A stretch of 64,000 bases of DNA from Xylanibacter brevis ATCC 19188. Lineage in GTDB: Bacteria; Bacteroidota; Bacteroidia; Bacteroidales; Bacteroidaceae. The stretch spans positions 62,001 through 126,000 of the forward strand of contig NZ_JHXM01000002.1 of the NCBI RefSeq assembly GCF_000621725.1, in the 5' to 3' direction. Each line of letters begins with the position of its first letter. Position 1 is the first letter of the stretch. This document shows positions 1-8,823 of this stretch, one piece after another. The translations under genes were made by a program, and so were the position numbers. A model generated the notes under the pieces. The model was not told where the DNA came from. It saw only the letters and a program-made list of their open reading frames with translations, and did not search any database.

Positions 1-3000
1 GACGCAGGTACTTGGCATCCTTCTCATAGAGTGTTGAAGGTGCATAGTTCTGGTTGGCGTTCTTCCATGTGGCACGGGGATACTCTGCGCCTTGGCTTGG
101 ATTCTCGGCTGTCCATGAATGATCCACATGGTACTTGAGCAGTCCACCGCCCTGTGTGCTCTGACCAGCTGACGCTGTAAATGGAGTGCGGAAGGCACCT
201 TCAATAAGGCGAGAAACATTCCATGCTGCAGTGAGTTGAGCATTGAAAGTGAAGTTCTTCCATGAGCAACCCATCTGTAAACCAGTGATATATTCAGGAT
301 CGTTGGTGTGACCAAGGCCTACGGCATAGTCGTTACCATCAATCTTGCCACTCTTGTCTAAGTCCACATAGATAGCATCACCAGGCTGAAGGTTGGCTAC
401 CAACTGAGTTGGGAATGACTCAACACCAAACTCCTTCATATAGTCTTCTTCGGCACCTTCATAGTAATACTTCCAGAACTTCAGCAGTGAACGAGAATTA
501 ATACGATGTCCTTTGGTGTACATGTAATCGTTGGTCTGAGGAGCTTGTCCGTCAATCTGAATTTCATTCTGGTTGTAAGAAAGGTTTAACTTTGCCCAGT
601 AACGGAACTCCTTACCAATCTTATCCTGCCAGTTGACAGAAACTTCCCAACCCCAGCTATCAACTTCACCAAAGTTGGTGTATGGGATAGAGAAACCACG
701 CAGCGAAGGTGAGTTGTTGTTCTGCCACAGAATATCTTTACGATGCTCCTTGTAGTAGTCGAAGTTGGTGCGCAGGCGATCGTTGAGGAAATACATGTCG
801 AAACCGTAGTCCTGCTTGAAAGCCTTCTCCCAAGTTACGTCGGCAGAGTTCTTGGCTGATTCAACAGCACCCATTGCTGTGGTACCATTCTCCACACCGA
901 AGTTATAACCGAATGCACCAGTATCCTTACCGGTACGCTCCAGCAAAGCATTCTGGTTTACGTTGTATGGGTCGGGGATATACATGAAACGCTTTGCACT
1001 CACCTTGTCGTTACCAACAAGACCCCATGATGCACGCAGTTTCAAGAAAGAAACAACGTTCTTGACGGGCTTGAAGAATGGCTCGTCGCTGACTACCCAT
1101 CCGATTGATCCTGCTGGGAAGGTACCAAAGCGCTTGCCGGGAGCGAAGTTCTCAGAACCGTTATAACCAATGTTGAACTCGGCCATATAGCGGTTGTTCC
1201 AGTCGTAGGTTACACGACCTACCAAACCTACATACGTACGTGGAATGTCGGTATAGGCATTGTCTGCGTCTTTTACATAGTAGTTTTTGCTTTGGTTATA
1301 GAGTGCCAAAGCGGTGATGGTGTGCATACCGAAAGAGCGATTGTAGGTGAATGAACCTTCTACATACCAGTCGCGTCCTTTTCCGTAGCCGTAAGCATAG
1401 GTTGGGTCAACATCCGAACCATTCTTACGGAAGAGCATAGGCTGCGTCATCACGTTGCCATTTTCATAGATGATATCATTGTTTTCATCGCGTTGTGCCA
1501 ATACGACAGGAGTGTAGTTGGCAACACTGGCAGTGAGGGTCTTTGTTACATTAAAGTCACTGTTGTAAGAACCCTTCGCTTTGAATGTCAGTCCTTTAGT
1601 GATGAAATCAAGTTTCTGCTCTAAAATCAGGTCCATAGACAACTTGTTGTTGTTGGTCTGAATGGCACCAGGCTGGTAAGCATAGTATGTCATTGGGGTG
1701 TCGCCAACAAAAGGCAGCATGATGCCGTCCTCATTGTCGGCATTAGAGTTAGAGTTCACGATATAGCGTCCGTCAACAATACCAGGGCTTGAGAAAGGTG
1801 TGGCATTGTAGATGGCCTTAATCATAGCAGCTGCACCGCCACCAGTTCTTGGACGTGCGGCATCATCTACCTTACCGGCAATGTTGAAGCTTAACTTAGT
1901 GGTCTTTGTGACGTCCATGTCGAGGTTGGCACGATAGTTGAAACGCTGGTATTCGTAGCCATAGTCCCAAGACTTGCCAAACTCTTTGAACATACCGTCT
2001 TGTGTGAACATACCGGCAGAGATGAAGTACTTCACCGTCTTGTTACCGCCAGATATATTAATATTGTGTTGCTGTTGGAGCGTTACATCTTTCATGATAT
2101 ACTCGTCCCAACGCATATTTGGGAAGCGGATAGGATCGCTTCCATCTCTGAATTTCTGAATGACTGCATCTGTGAATACACCCTTCTGTGCACCATCACC
2201 AATAGTAGCCTGGTTGTGGAATAGTGCGTACTCGTAAGAGTTGGCCTGCTCAATCAGGTTGGTTGGAGTCATGGCAGAGAATGAAACGTTGGCTGTCACT
2301 TTGGCTTTGCCTTCCTGACCGCGCTTGGTGGTGATCAAAATAACACCGTTGGCACCTCGTACACCGAATACAGCTGTAGCAGAAGCGTCCTTCAGTACGG
2401 TGATGCTCTCGATTTCGTTGGGGTCGATATCCCACATCTCGCGCTCAACACCGTCTACCTGGATCAAAGGCTTAGAGTCAACCCAAGTTCCCTGACCACG
2501 AACAAAGATGTTGGTGGCATTTTGTCCTGGCTCACCTGATGACTGAATAGTTGTTACACCAGAGAGCTGACCGGCAAGCACGTTGGTAACGTCGCCTACT
2601 GGCGTACGTACCAGGTCTTCGGCCTTAACGGAAGAAAGGGCACCCGTGACGGTCACCTTCTTTTGAACACCGTAGGCCACAACCTCGACGCCCTTCAGCA
2701 TGGTCGATTCTTCTTCGATGACTACCTTCATGCCGTTAGAGGCTTTCACGGTAGTCTCTTTGAAACCTACATAAGAGATTTTTAACTGGGTACCAGGAGC
2801 TACGTTCAGCGTGAAATTACCGTCGAAGTCGGTTACGGTACCTTGAACAGTCTTGCCACCTACGATGACAACGCTGGCGCCAATGATTGGCTCACCTTGA
2901 CTATCTACAACTGTACCTTTGATCTGGCTCTTCTGTTGTTGAACAGATGCATAAGCACTTTGCCATCCAGCGAATGGAGGGGTCAACAGCATCATAGCGC

Positions 3001-3052
3001 ACATCATTGCACATGGCATGATAGTCTTCTTGATAGCAGTAAGTTTGATCAT
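1..3052 (-). CDS. SusC-type TonB-dependent outer membrane receptor (partial, C-terminus beyond window)
   Basis: Open reading frame read from ATG at 3052 to the window edge (about 1017 codons seen), so the last part of the barrel is missing. After a signal peptide (about 1-35) comes a carboxypeptidase-like repeat (KGTVVDSQGEPIIGASV, then a FDGNFTL stretch and SYVGF). Next is a TonB plug with VRGQGT, a QVDGV-type loop and LKDASATAVFGVRGANGVI, then a long barrel. This is the standard SusC architecture of receptors that import oligomers with a SusD lipoprotein. The final visible residues (DAKYLR) match the segment that usually lies near the C-terminal strands, so about 100 residues are probably lost. 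A SusD partner would be expected just outside the window, below position 1. The substrate cannot be read from this fragment. Family is certain, ligand unknown. Confidence 0.95.
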   Translation of the reverse strand, partial: MIKLTAIKKTIMPCAMMCAMMLLTPPFAGWQSAYASVQQQKSQIKGTVVDSQGEPIIGASVVIVGGKTVQGTVTDFDGNFTLNVAPGTQLKISYVGFKETTVKASNGMKVVIEEESTMLKGVEVVAYGVQKKVTVTGALSSVKAEDLVRTPVGDVTNVLAGQLSGVTTIQSSGEPGQNATNIFVRGQGTWVDSKPLIQVDGVEREMWDIDPNEIESITVLKDASATAVFGVRGANGVILITTKRGQEGKAKVTANVSFSAMTPTNLIEQANSYEYALFHNQATIGDGAQKGVFTDAVIQKFRDGSDPIRFPNMRWDEYIMKDVTLQQQHNINISGGNKTVKYFISAGMFTQDGMFKEFGKSWDYGYEYQRFNYRANLDMDVTKTTKLSFNIAGKVDDAARPRTGGGAAAMIKAIYNATPFSSPGIVDGRYIVNSNSNADNEDGIMLPFVGDTPMTYYAYQPGAIQTNNNKLSMDLILEQKLDFITKGLTFKAKGSYNSDFNVTKTLTASVANYTPVVLAQRDENNDIIYENGNVMTQPMLFRKNGSDVDPTYAYGYGKGRDWYVEGSFTYNRSFGMHTITALALYNQSKNYYVKDADNAYTDIPRTYVGLVGRVTYDWNNRYMAEFNIGYNGSENFAPGKRFGTFPAGSIGWVVSDEPFFKPVKNVVSFLKLRASWGLVGNDKVSAKRFMYIPDPYNVNQNALLERTGKDTGAFGYNFGVENGTTAMGAVESAKNSADVTWEKAFKQDYGFDMYFLNDRLRTNFDYYKEHRKDILWQNNNSPSLRGFSIPYTNFGEVDSWGWEVSVNWQDKIGKEFRYWAKLNLSYNQNEIQIDGQAPQTNDYMYTKGHRINSRSLLKFWKYYYEGAEEDYMKEFGVESFPTQLVANLQPGDAIYVDLDKSGKIDGNDYAVGLGHTNDPEYITGLQMGCSWKNFTFNAQLTAAWNVSRLIEGAFRTPFTASAGQSTQGGGLLKYHVDHSWTAENPSQGAEYPRATWKNANQNYAPSTLYEKDAKYLR

Positions 3053-3096
3053 AAGTTATTTTGTTAGTAATATTTGCTTAGTGAATTAGTATGGTG

Positions 3097-3104
3097 CAAA
3101 TATA
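3097..3104 (-). promoter_or_regulatory. -7 promoter box for the partial SusC gene
   Basis: The minus strand reads TATATTTG, a perfect fit to the Bacteroidota -7 consensus TAnnTTTG, 45 bp before the start codon. No clear TTTG -33 box is present, only an A/T-rich stretch, so the promoter may need an activator. Confidence 0.55.
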
Positions 3105-3241
3105 GACATTATTTTATATCCATAAAAACGAAAAAGACATTTTTTTTTAATTTAAGCTAATTTTTGTGGTTAAAAATCAATTTTCAAAGTTTTTTGATTA
3201 AGTTTGCAATTGCAAATTAATTCCTAAACAAACAGTAAACA

Positions 3242-3922
3242 ATGAAACAACTATTCTTATCTGTCCTGCTGGCTATGGGGACTGTCGTGGCTGTATGTGC
3301 GCAGCAACCGCTGGCTGGAAAACGTATCGGCGTGTTGGGCGACAGCTATGTGCGTAACCATCGTGAACCTGTGGAAAATACTTGGCATTATAAGTTCGCT
3401 CAACGACAGGGTATGCAATACTATAATTACGGGCGTAACGGGAACTGTATTTCTATAGACCTAAACCGCTGGGGAAAGGCAATGGTAAACCGCTATCAGG
3501 AGATGAATGACTCGCTCGACTATATCGTGGTGATAGCAGGACATAACGATGCGACACGGCTAGACAGTATTGGTGTTGATTTGTTTAGAGAAAAGTTGAC
3601 AGAACTGTGCGATGGACTGATAGACCGCTACCCACGTGCACAACTGTTTTTCTTCACGCCATGGATGCGGGCTGATAACGATGTGAATGCGCACAACTTC
3701 GAAGCTGTGGTGGACTGTATGCTGAAGGTGTGTGCTTCGCGCGCCATCCCTGTGTTTGATGCCTATCACCATAGTAATATATATGCGCAGAACGACCGCT
3801 TCCGCGATGTTTACTTTCAGAATGGTCGTCGCGACACGGCTCATCTCAATGCCCGGGGGCATGATCGCTTCTTGCCGATAGCCGAACATTTTATCATGCA
3901 GTATATTGCTTTGGATAAATAA
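3242..3922 (+). CDS. Secreted SGNH/GDSL-family hydrolase
   Basis: A 226-residue protein with a signal peptide (cleavage near VCAQ, residue 21). It carries the SGNH blocks: GVLGDSY with candidate nucleophile Ser35, an NYGRNG segment around 62-67 (block II Gly), GHND at 100-103 (block III Asn) and DTAH at 198-201 (catalytic Asp/His). The family comprises esterases and lipases, often carbohydrate deacetylases in gut Bacteroidota. It acts in the periplasm or outside the cell. It stands alone between the divergent SusC gene and the fructan regulator, so context gives little help with substrate. A TAAGTTTG sequence at 3199-3206 may be its -7 box. Fold assignment is firm, the exact ester substrate is not known. 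Confidence 0.85.
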   Translation: MKQLFLSVLLAMGTVVAVCAQQPLAGKRIGVLGDSYVRNHREPVENTWHYKFAQRQGMQYYNYGRNGNCISIDLNRWGKAMVNRYQEMNDSLDYIVVIAGHNDATRLDSIGVDLFREKLTELCDGLIDRYPRAQLFFFTPWMRADNDVNAHNFEAVVDCMLKVCASRAIPVFDAYHHSNIYAQNDRFRDVYFQNGRRDTAHLNARGHDRFLPIAEHFIMQYIALDK

Positions 3923-3942
3923 AAACAATAAATGCTTGGACG

Positions 3943-3971
3943 TTTTGCATTTTTTGCTTATTTTTGCAAAA
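3943..3971 (+). promoter_or_regulatory. Inverted repeat overlapping the promoter of the fructan regulator
   Basis: TTTTGCA (3943-3949) and TGCAAAA (3965-3971) form a perfect 7-bp inverted repeat. The right arm overlaps a TATTTTTG -7 box (3959-3966) 34 bp before the regulator start. The position suits repression or autoregulation, but no binding protein is known from the sequence. Confidence 0.4.
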
Positions 3972-3999
3972 CTAAAGCTAAATTGATGTACTTGGTCAG

Positions 4000-5511
4000 A
4001 TGAAGAAACTATTTTTGTCCTTAATCTGTTTCGCGCTTTTCATGATGTCGTGCTCTGAGCGTCAGACGAAATATCGCGTTGGTATTTCGCAGTGCTCTGA
4101 GGACATCTGGCGCGACAAGCAGAATTATGAACTCCAGATGGGAACCTATTTCCATAATAATGTGGAGTTGAAGTTTGCTGCTGCCCATGATAATGATGAG
4201 AGACAGGTGCAACAGATTGACAGTCTGGTGAACGAAGGCATCGACCTGCTGATAGTGGCTCCCAATCAGGTGCAGACCATTTCTCCCGCCATTGATCGCG
4301 CTTACGATAAGGGCATACCAGTCATTGTGTCTGAGCGAAAAACGAACTCCAGAAAATATACTGCCTTTATCGGTGCCGACAACTATGAGATGGGACGTGT
4401 GATGGGCGAGTATATCGTTTCTTGTCTTCATGGCAGGGGCTCGGTATTGGAAATCAAAGGACTGGAAGGTTCTTCGCCTGCTATCGAACGCCACAATGGT
4501 TTTATTGATGCCCTGAAGAAGGCACCGCAGATTAAGCTGCTGGCTTCGTTGCAAGGTGACTGGACCGAAAAAACGGGGTATGAGACGACACGCCAGTGGA
4601 TGGCCAACCACCCAAACGAACACGTGGACCTAGTGTTTGGCGCCAACGACCGCACTGCGATGGGGGCGAGAAAAGCTCTAGGCAACAAGGTGCTGTATTG
4701 TGGCATTGATGGTCTTCAGGGTCAGGGCGGCGGTATTCAGCTGGTGCGCGACTCGCTGTTGGAAGCCTCTTATATCTATCCCACCCATGGAGATCAACTG
4801 ATAGACCTAGCGGTGAAGATACTGGAAGGTCAGCCCTATGAAAAAGAGACGATGATGATGTCGGCCCTCGTGACTCACGACAATGCCAAGGTGCTGCTGA
4901 TGCAGAACGAAGAGCTGATGCGACAGACGCATCGGCTGGACCAGATTCATCAAAAGGCTGACTCCTATCTGCAGGAACTGAACACGCAGCACGTCATCAA
5001 CTGGTTGGCTATAGGTGTGATTGTGCTACTGTTGCTCGTGATTGTCTTGTCTTACCTGCAGCATCTGCGCAAGGTGGCTATTCAGCGCGAACGTGTGACA
5101 AACACCCTATGGAACATGGAGCCCATCGCTCCTGTGGCGGAACAGCAGACACCTGCTGACGTCGTGAAAGAGCAGGGAACGGATGCCGGTCCGGTGGAGG
5201 GCTCGTTTATCTCGCATTTCCGTGAAGTGGTGGAAACCCGTCTGGAGGACAGTGACCTCAGTGTGGATGATCTGGCCTCTGCGATGAGCCTCAGTCGTGT
5301 TCAGCTCTATCGCAAAGTGAAGGCTATGACGGGGGCCTCGCCCGTAGAGTTGCTTCGTACTGCGCGTCTGAATCGCGCCTATCAGATATTGCTTACCACA
5401 GACAAGAGCGTCAGCGAGGTGGCCTATGCTGTAGGCTTCACGGCACCATCCTATTTCACCAAATGTTTTAAAGAAGCCTATGGCATGGTGCCTGGCGACG
5501 TCAGAAAGTAA
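4000..5511 (+). CDS. Membrane-spanning sugar-sensor/AraC-type regulator of the fructan locus
   Basis: A 503-residue one-chain sensor-regulator. Residues about 24-310 are a periplasmic sugar-binding domain of the LacI/ribose-binding type (YRVGISQCSEDIW; IDLLIVAPNQ; GADNYEMGR; GANDRTAMG; YCGIDGL). A single membrane segment spans about 332-353. Residues about 403-503 form an AraC helix-turn-helix pair (LSVDDLASAMSLSRVQLYRK; VSEVAYAVGFTAPSYFTKCF). The sensor half resembles the fructose-binding part of the hybrid two-component regulators of Bacteroides levan loci, but histidine kinase and receiver domains are absent. The N-terminus has a lipobox-like FMMSC (Cys18), odd for a protein with a later membrane helix. 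It lies upstream of and parallel to the susC operon and is the obvious candidate for binding the shared operators near 5528-5594 and 13758-13808. Confidence 0.85.
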   Translation: MKKLFLSLICFALFMMSCSERQTKYRVGISQCSEDIWRDKQNYELQMGTYFHNNVELKFAAAHDNDERQVQQIDSLVNEGIDLLIVAPNQVQTISPAIDRAYDKGIPVIVSERKTNSRKYTAFIGADNYEMGRVMGEYIVSCLHGRGSVLEIKGLEGSSPAIERHNGFIDALKKAPQIKLLASLQGDWTEKTGYETTRQWMANHPNEHVDLVFGANDRTAMGARKALGNKVLYCGIDGLQGQGGGIQLVRDSLLEASYIYPTHGDQLIDLAVKILEGQPYEKETMMMSALVTHDNAKVLLMQNEELMRQTHRLDQIHQKADSYLQELNTQHVINWLAIGVIVLLLLVIVLSYLQHLRKVAIQRERVTNTLWNMEPIAPVAEQQTPADVVKEQGTDAGPVEGSFISHFREVVETRLEDSDLSVDDLASAMSLSRVQLYRKVKAMTGASPVELLRTARLNRAYQILLTTDKSVSEVAYAVGFTAPSYFTKCFKEAYGMVPGDVRK

Positions 5512-5527
5512 ACCTTATTGAAATATC

Positions 5528-5627
5528 AAATATCGTTCATTCCATCGTAAAAATGTTACATTGCAACAATTTTTGGGTGGCATGAACGATATTTTCAATC
5601 TATAGCTACTAATATTATTTACTTTTG
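5528..5627 (+). promoter_or_regulatory. Operator and promoter of the fructan susC operon
   Basis: A perfect 12-bp inverted repeat (arms 5528-5539 and 5583-5594, containing CGTTCA and TGAACG) encloses 43 bp. AAAAATGTT lies at 5549-5557, and its mirrored variant AACAATTTTT lies near the right arm. The -7 box TACTTTTG is at 5620-5627. No good TTTG is found about 19 bp upstream of it, so activation by a bound regulator is likely. The same block recurs before the second fructan operon at the same distance from the -7 box. Confidence 0.7.
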
Positions 5628-5673
5628 TGGCATAATTTTTCTAACAGAAGTATTAACTAAAAACTGAAAGCTA

Positions 5674-8600
5674 ATGAAACAAGCAAAACGAGTGTTTTTG
5701 AGTTTCCTTACCCTGCTGTTTTGTACGGTGATGTATGCACAGACAACAGTTTCGGGTACAGTGGTCGATGAAACTGGCGAAACAGTCATCGGTGCCACGG
5801 TGAAGGAAAAAGGCACAGCGAACGGAACAGTAACCAACTTCGATGGTGAGTTCACTTTGAAAGTGGAGGCTGGCAAGGTGCTGGTGGTTACCTACATCGG
5901 TTATCAGCCACAGGAAGTGCCGGCAAAGAATGGCATGCGTGTGGAACTGAAGCCCGACAATCAGGTGCTGCAGGAAGTGGTGGTGACAGGTTATACCACT
6001 CAGCGCAAGATAGACTTGACGGGCGCTGTCTCGACAGTAAATATTGGCGAGCTGGCCAAGCAGAACGAGAACAACCCCATGAAGGCTCTGCAAGGACGTG
6101 TGCCGGGTATGAACATCACAGCCGACGGTAATCCCTCGGGCGCTGCAACGGTACGTATTCGTGGTTTGGGTACGCTGAACAATAATGATCCTCTATATAT
6201 TATAGATGGTGTGCCTACCAAGTCTGGTATGCACGAGCTGAACGGCAACGACATTGAGAGCATCCAGGTGCTGAAGGATGCCGCCTCGGCTTCTATCTAT
6301 GGTTCGCGCGCTGCCAACGGTGTGATTATCATCACGACCAAGCGTGGCAAGGAAGGTAAGGTAAGAGTGGACTTTGACGGCAGCGTGGCTGCCTCGTTCT
6401 ATGCGCATAAGATAAAGACCTTGAATGCGCGAGAGTTTGGACAGGCCCTTTGGCAGGCCAACGTGAACGACGGCAAGGACCCCAATAAGAATATTGTGGG
6501 GTATAACTTCGACTGGGGCTACGACCAGAATGGTCATCCTCAACTCTACGGCGTGACGATGGACAACTATCTGGACACCAATGGCACCCTTCATGCAGGC
6601 GATACCGACTGGTTTGACGAGGTGACTCGCACGGGCATCGTTCAGCAGTATAACCTCTCTGTGAGCAGTGGCTCTGAAAAGGGCAGCTCGTTCTTCTCTA
6701 TGGGCTACTACGACAACAAGGGTACGATCAAAGAGTCGGAGTTCAGTCGTCTGTCGGCACGTGCCAACACCGAGTATAAGCTGTTGGACGATATCGTCAC
6801 TATTGGTGAGAACTTCACCCTGAACCGCACCAAGGGAACAGACGCTCCTGGCGACATACTTAGAAACGCCCTGCAGTTCAGTCCTAACTTCCCCATCTAT
6901 GCTGAAAATGGTGAGTATGCCCAGCCCGTAGGCGCTTTCCCCGAGCGCGAGAATCCACTGAGCATGCTTTCAAGAACCAAAGACAACGAATACACCATGT
7001 GGCGTATCTTCGGTGATGCCCATATCAGTATCACACCGTTTAAGAACTTTATGATTCGTTCTACGATTGGCTTGGACTACAGTCAGAAGCAGCAGCGCAA
7101 CTTCCAGTATCCGGTGGCTAATGGTAAGATAGCCAACTCGGAAACGGCAGCCGAGATGCGCCAGGAACATGCACAGCGCTGGATGTGGAACGCCATCGCT
7201 ACGTATAATCTGGAGATTGGCAAGCACCGTGCTGATGCCATGGTTGGTACGGAGTTGAACCGTACTGACGATAACTGGAGTAATGCTCGCCGCTATGGGA
7301 TGGCTGTGCTGACTACCGATTATATGTGGCCCACTGCAGGCTCTGGTCGACAAGTGGCCGAAGGCTCTGGCGGTGGCTTCTCGCTGGTATCTTTCTTCGG
7401 GAAAGCCAACTATACCTATAATGATACCTACATGGCTTCTTTCACCTTACGTCGTGACGGTTCCAGCCGTTTCGGTAAGAACAACAGATATGGTACCTTC
7501 CCATCTGCATCAGCAGGCTGGCGTATCACTCAGGAGAAATTCATGGAAGGCACGCGAAGCTGGCTCGACGACCTGAAGGTGCGCTACTCTTGGGGTATGA
7601 CCGGTAACCAGGAAATCTCGAATACCGCTCGCTTCACGATGTATGCACCTGTGGTTACGACAGAGTTGTGGAATGGTGAGGCCCCTGCAGGTACGGTTTA
7701 CGACATCACCGGTAGTAATGGTGGCACCAACCTCCCCAGCGGCTATATCCGCAAGCAGATTGGTAACGAGGATATTAAATGGGAGACGACCATGCAGCAT
7801 AACCTTGGTTTTGACTTCTCGCTCCTTAACAGAGATATTTATGGTAGCTTTGACTGGTTCTATAAGAAGACCACCGACATCCTTGTCGAGATGAAGGGTC
7901 TTGGCACACAGGGCGAAGGTTCTTCGCAGTGGATCAATGCCGGCGAGGTGAAGAACGTTGGTTGGGAGTTCTCGTTGGGCTACCGTCATAAGTTGGCCAA
8001 CGGCTTCTCTTGGGATATCACTGGTAACATCAGTAAGTACACCAACGAAGTGACCAAACTGCCTGAGACGGTTGCTGCGGCAGGTACCTATGGCGGCAAT
8101 GGCGTGTTCAGCATCATCGGGCACCCCATGTATTCAGAGGTGGGCTATGTGGCCGACGGCTTGTTCCGTACGCAGGATGAGATTAGTAATCATGCCTCTC
8201 AGGAGGCTGCCGGACTGGGCCGCATCCGCTATCTTGATGTGGTTAAAGACGGCACTATCAACGAGAGTGACCAGGCTTGGATCTACAATCCCACACCCGA
8301 CTTTACGTGGGGCTTGAATATATACTTGCAGTATAAGGACTGGGACCTGTCTATGTTCTGGCAGGGCGTTCAGGGCGTTGACGTCAACTGTTACGACTAT
8401 AAGACGCAGACCGACTTCTGGACCAATACTTATGATAAGGTGAACCTTCCCTATCTGAACAAGGGCACCCGCGTTCTCGACGCATGGAGTCCTGCTAATC
8501 CTGGTAGCGACATCCCCGCGCTGAGCACCCGTGATGTTGCCAACGAAGGTCGCCTGTCTTCATACTATATCGAGGATGGCTCTTTTGCTAAGTTGCGTAC

Positions 8601-8793
8601 CATTCAGTTGGGCTACAACTTGCCCAAGACGCTTGTCAGCAAGATGAAGATGGAACGTGTACGTCTCTATGCTTCAGCACAAAACCTGCTGACCATCAAG
8701 AGCAGCAAGTTTACTGGCGTAGATCCTGAGAACCCAGGCTTTGGCTATCCTATCCCCCTCAACCTCACATTCGGTATGAATGTATCGTTTTAA
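5674..8793 (+). CDS. susC: SusC-type TonB-dependent receptor of the fructan locus
   Basis: Full-length 1039-residue outer membrane importer. Signal peptide to about residue 22 (VMYAQ), carboxypeptidase-like domain about 24-95 (VSGTVVDETGETVIGATV; FDGEFTL; TYIGYQP), TonB-box-like VLQEVVVTGY near 100, plug to about 230 (VRIRGLGT; LKDAASASIYGSRAANGVI), then a beta-barrel ending in aromatic FGMNVSF. Together with the SusD-like lipoprotein 30 bp downstream it should form the TonB-powered uptake complex. Neighbouring GH32 enzymes, a permease and a fructokinase point to fructan oligosaccharides as ligand. This is the first gene of the unit 5674-13671, controlled by the operator just upstream. Length and order are typical of the family. 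Confidence 0.95.
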   Translation: MKQAKRVFLSFLTLLFCTVMYAQTTVSGTVVDETGETVIGATVKEKGTANGTVTNFDGEFTLKVEAGKVLVVTYIGYQPQEVPAKNGMRVELKPDNQVLQEVVVTGYTTQRKIDLTGAVSTVNIGELAKQNENNPMKALQGRVPGMNITADGNPSGAATVRIRGLGTLNNNDPLYIIDGVPTKSGMHELNGNDIESIQVLKDAASASIYGSRAANGVIIITTKRGKEGKVRVDFDGSVAASFYAHKIKTLNAREFGQALWQANVNDGKDPNKNIVGYNFDWGYDQNGHPQLYGVTMDNYLDTNGTLHAGDTDWFDEVTRTGIVQQYNLSVSSGSEKGSSFFSMGYYDNKGTIKESEFSRLSARANTEYKLLDDIVTIGENFTLNRTKGTDAPGDILRNALQFSPNFPIYAENGEYAQPVGAFPERENPLSMLSRTKDNEYTMWRIFGDAHISITPFKNFMIRSTIGLDYSQKQQRNFQYPVANGKIANSETAAEMRQEHAQRWMWNAIATYNLEIGKHRADAMVGTELNRTDDNWSNARRYGMAVLTTDYMWPTAGSGRQVAEGSGGGFSLVSFFGKANYTYNDTYMASFTLRRDGSSRFGKNNRYGTFPSASAGWRITQEKFMEGTRSWLDDLKVRYSWGMTGNQEISNTARFTMYAPVVTTELWNGEAPAGTVYDITGSNGGTNLPSGYIRKQIGNEDIKWETTMQHNLGFDFSLLNRDIYGSFDWFYKKTTDILVEMKGLGTQGEGSSQWINAGEVKNVGWEFSLGYRHKLANGFSWDITGNISKYTNEVTKLPETVAAAGTYGGNGVFSIIGHPMYSEVGYVADGLFRTQDEISNHASQEAAGLGRIRYLDVVKDGTINESDQAWIYNPTPDFTWGLNIYLQYKDWDLSMFWQGVQGVDVNCYDYKTQTDFWTNTYDKVNLPYLNKGTRVLDAWSPANPGSDIPALSTRDVANEGRLSSYYIEDGSFAKLRTIQLGYNLPKTLVSKMKMERVRLYASAQNLLTIKSSKFTGVDPENPGFGYPIPLNLTFGMNVSF

Positions 8794-8823
8794 CTGATAA
8801 CTGATAATCGAAATTTGATCATT

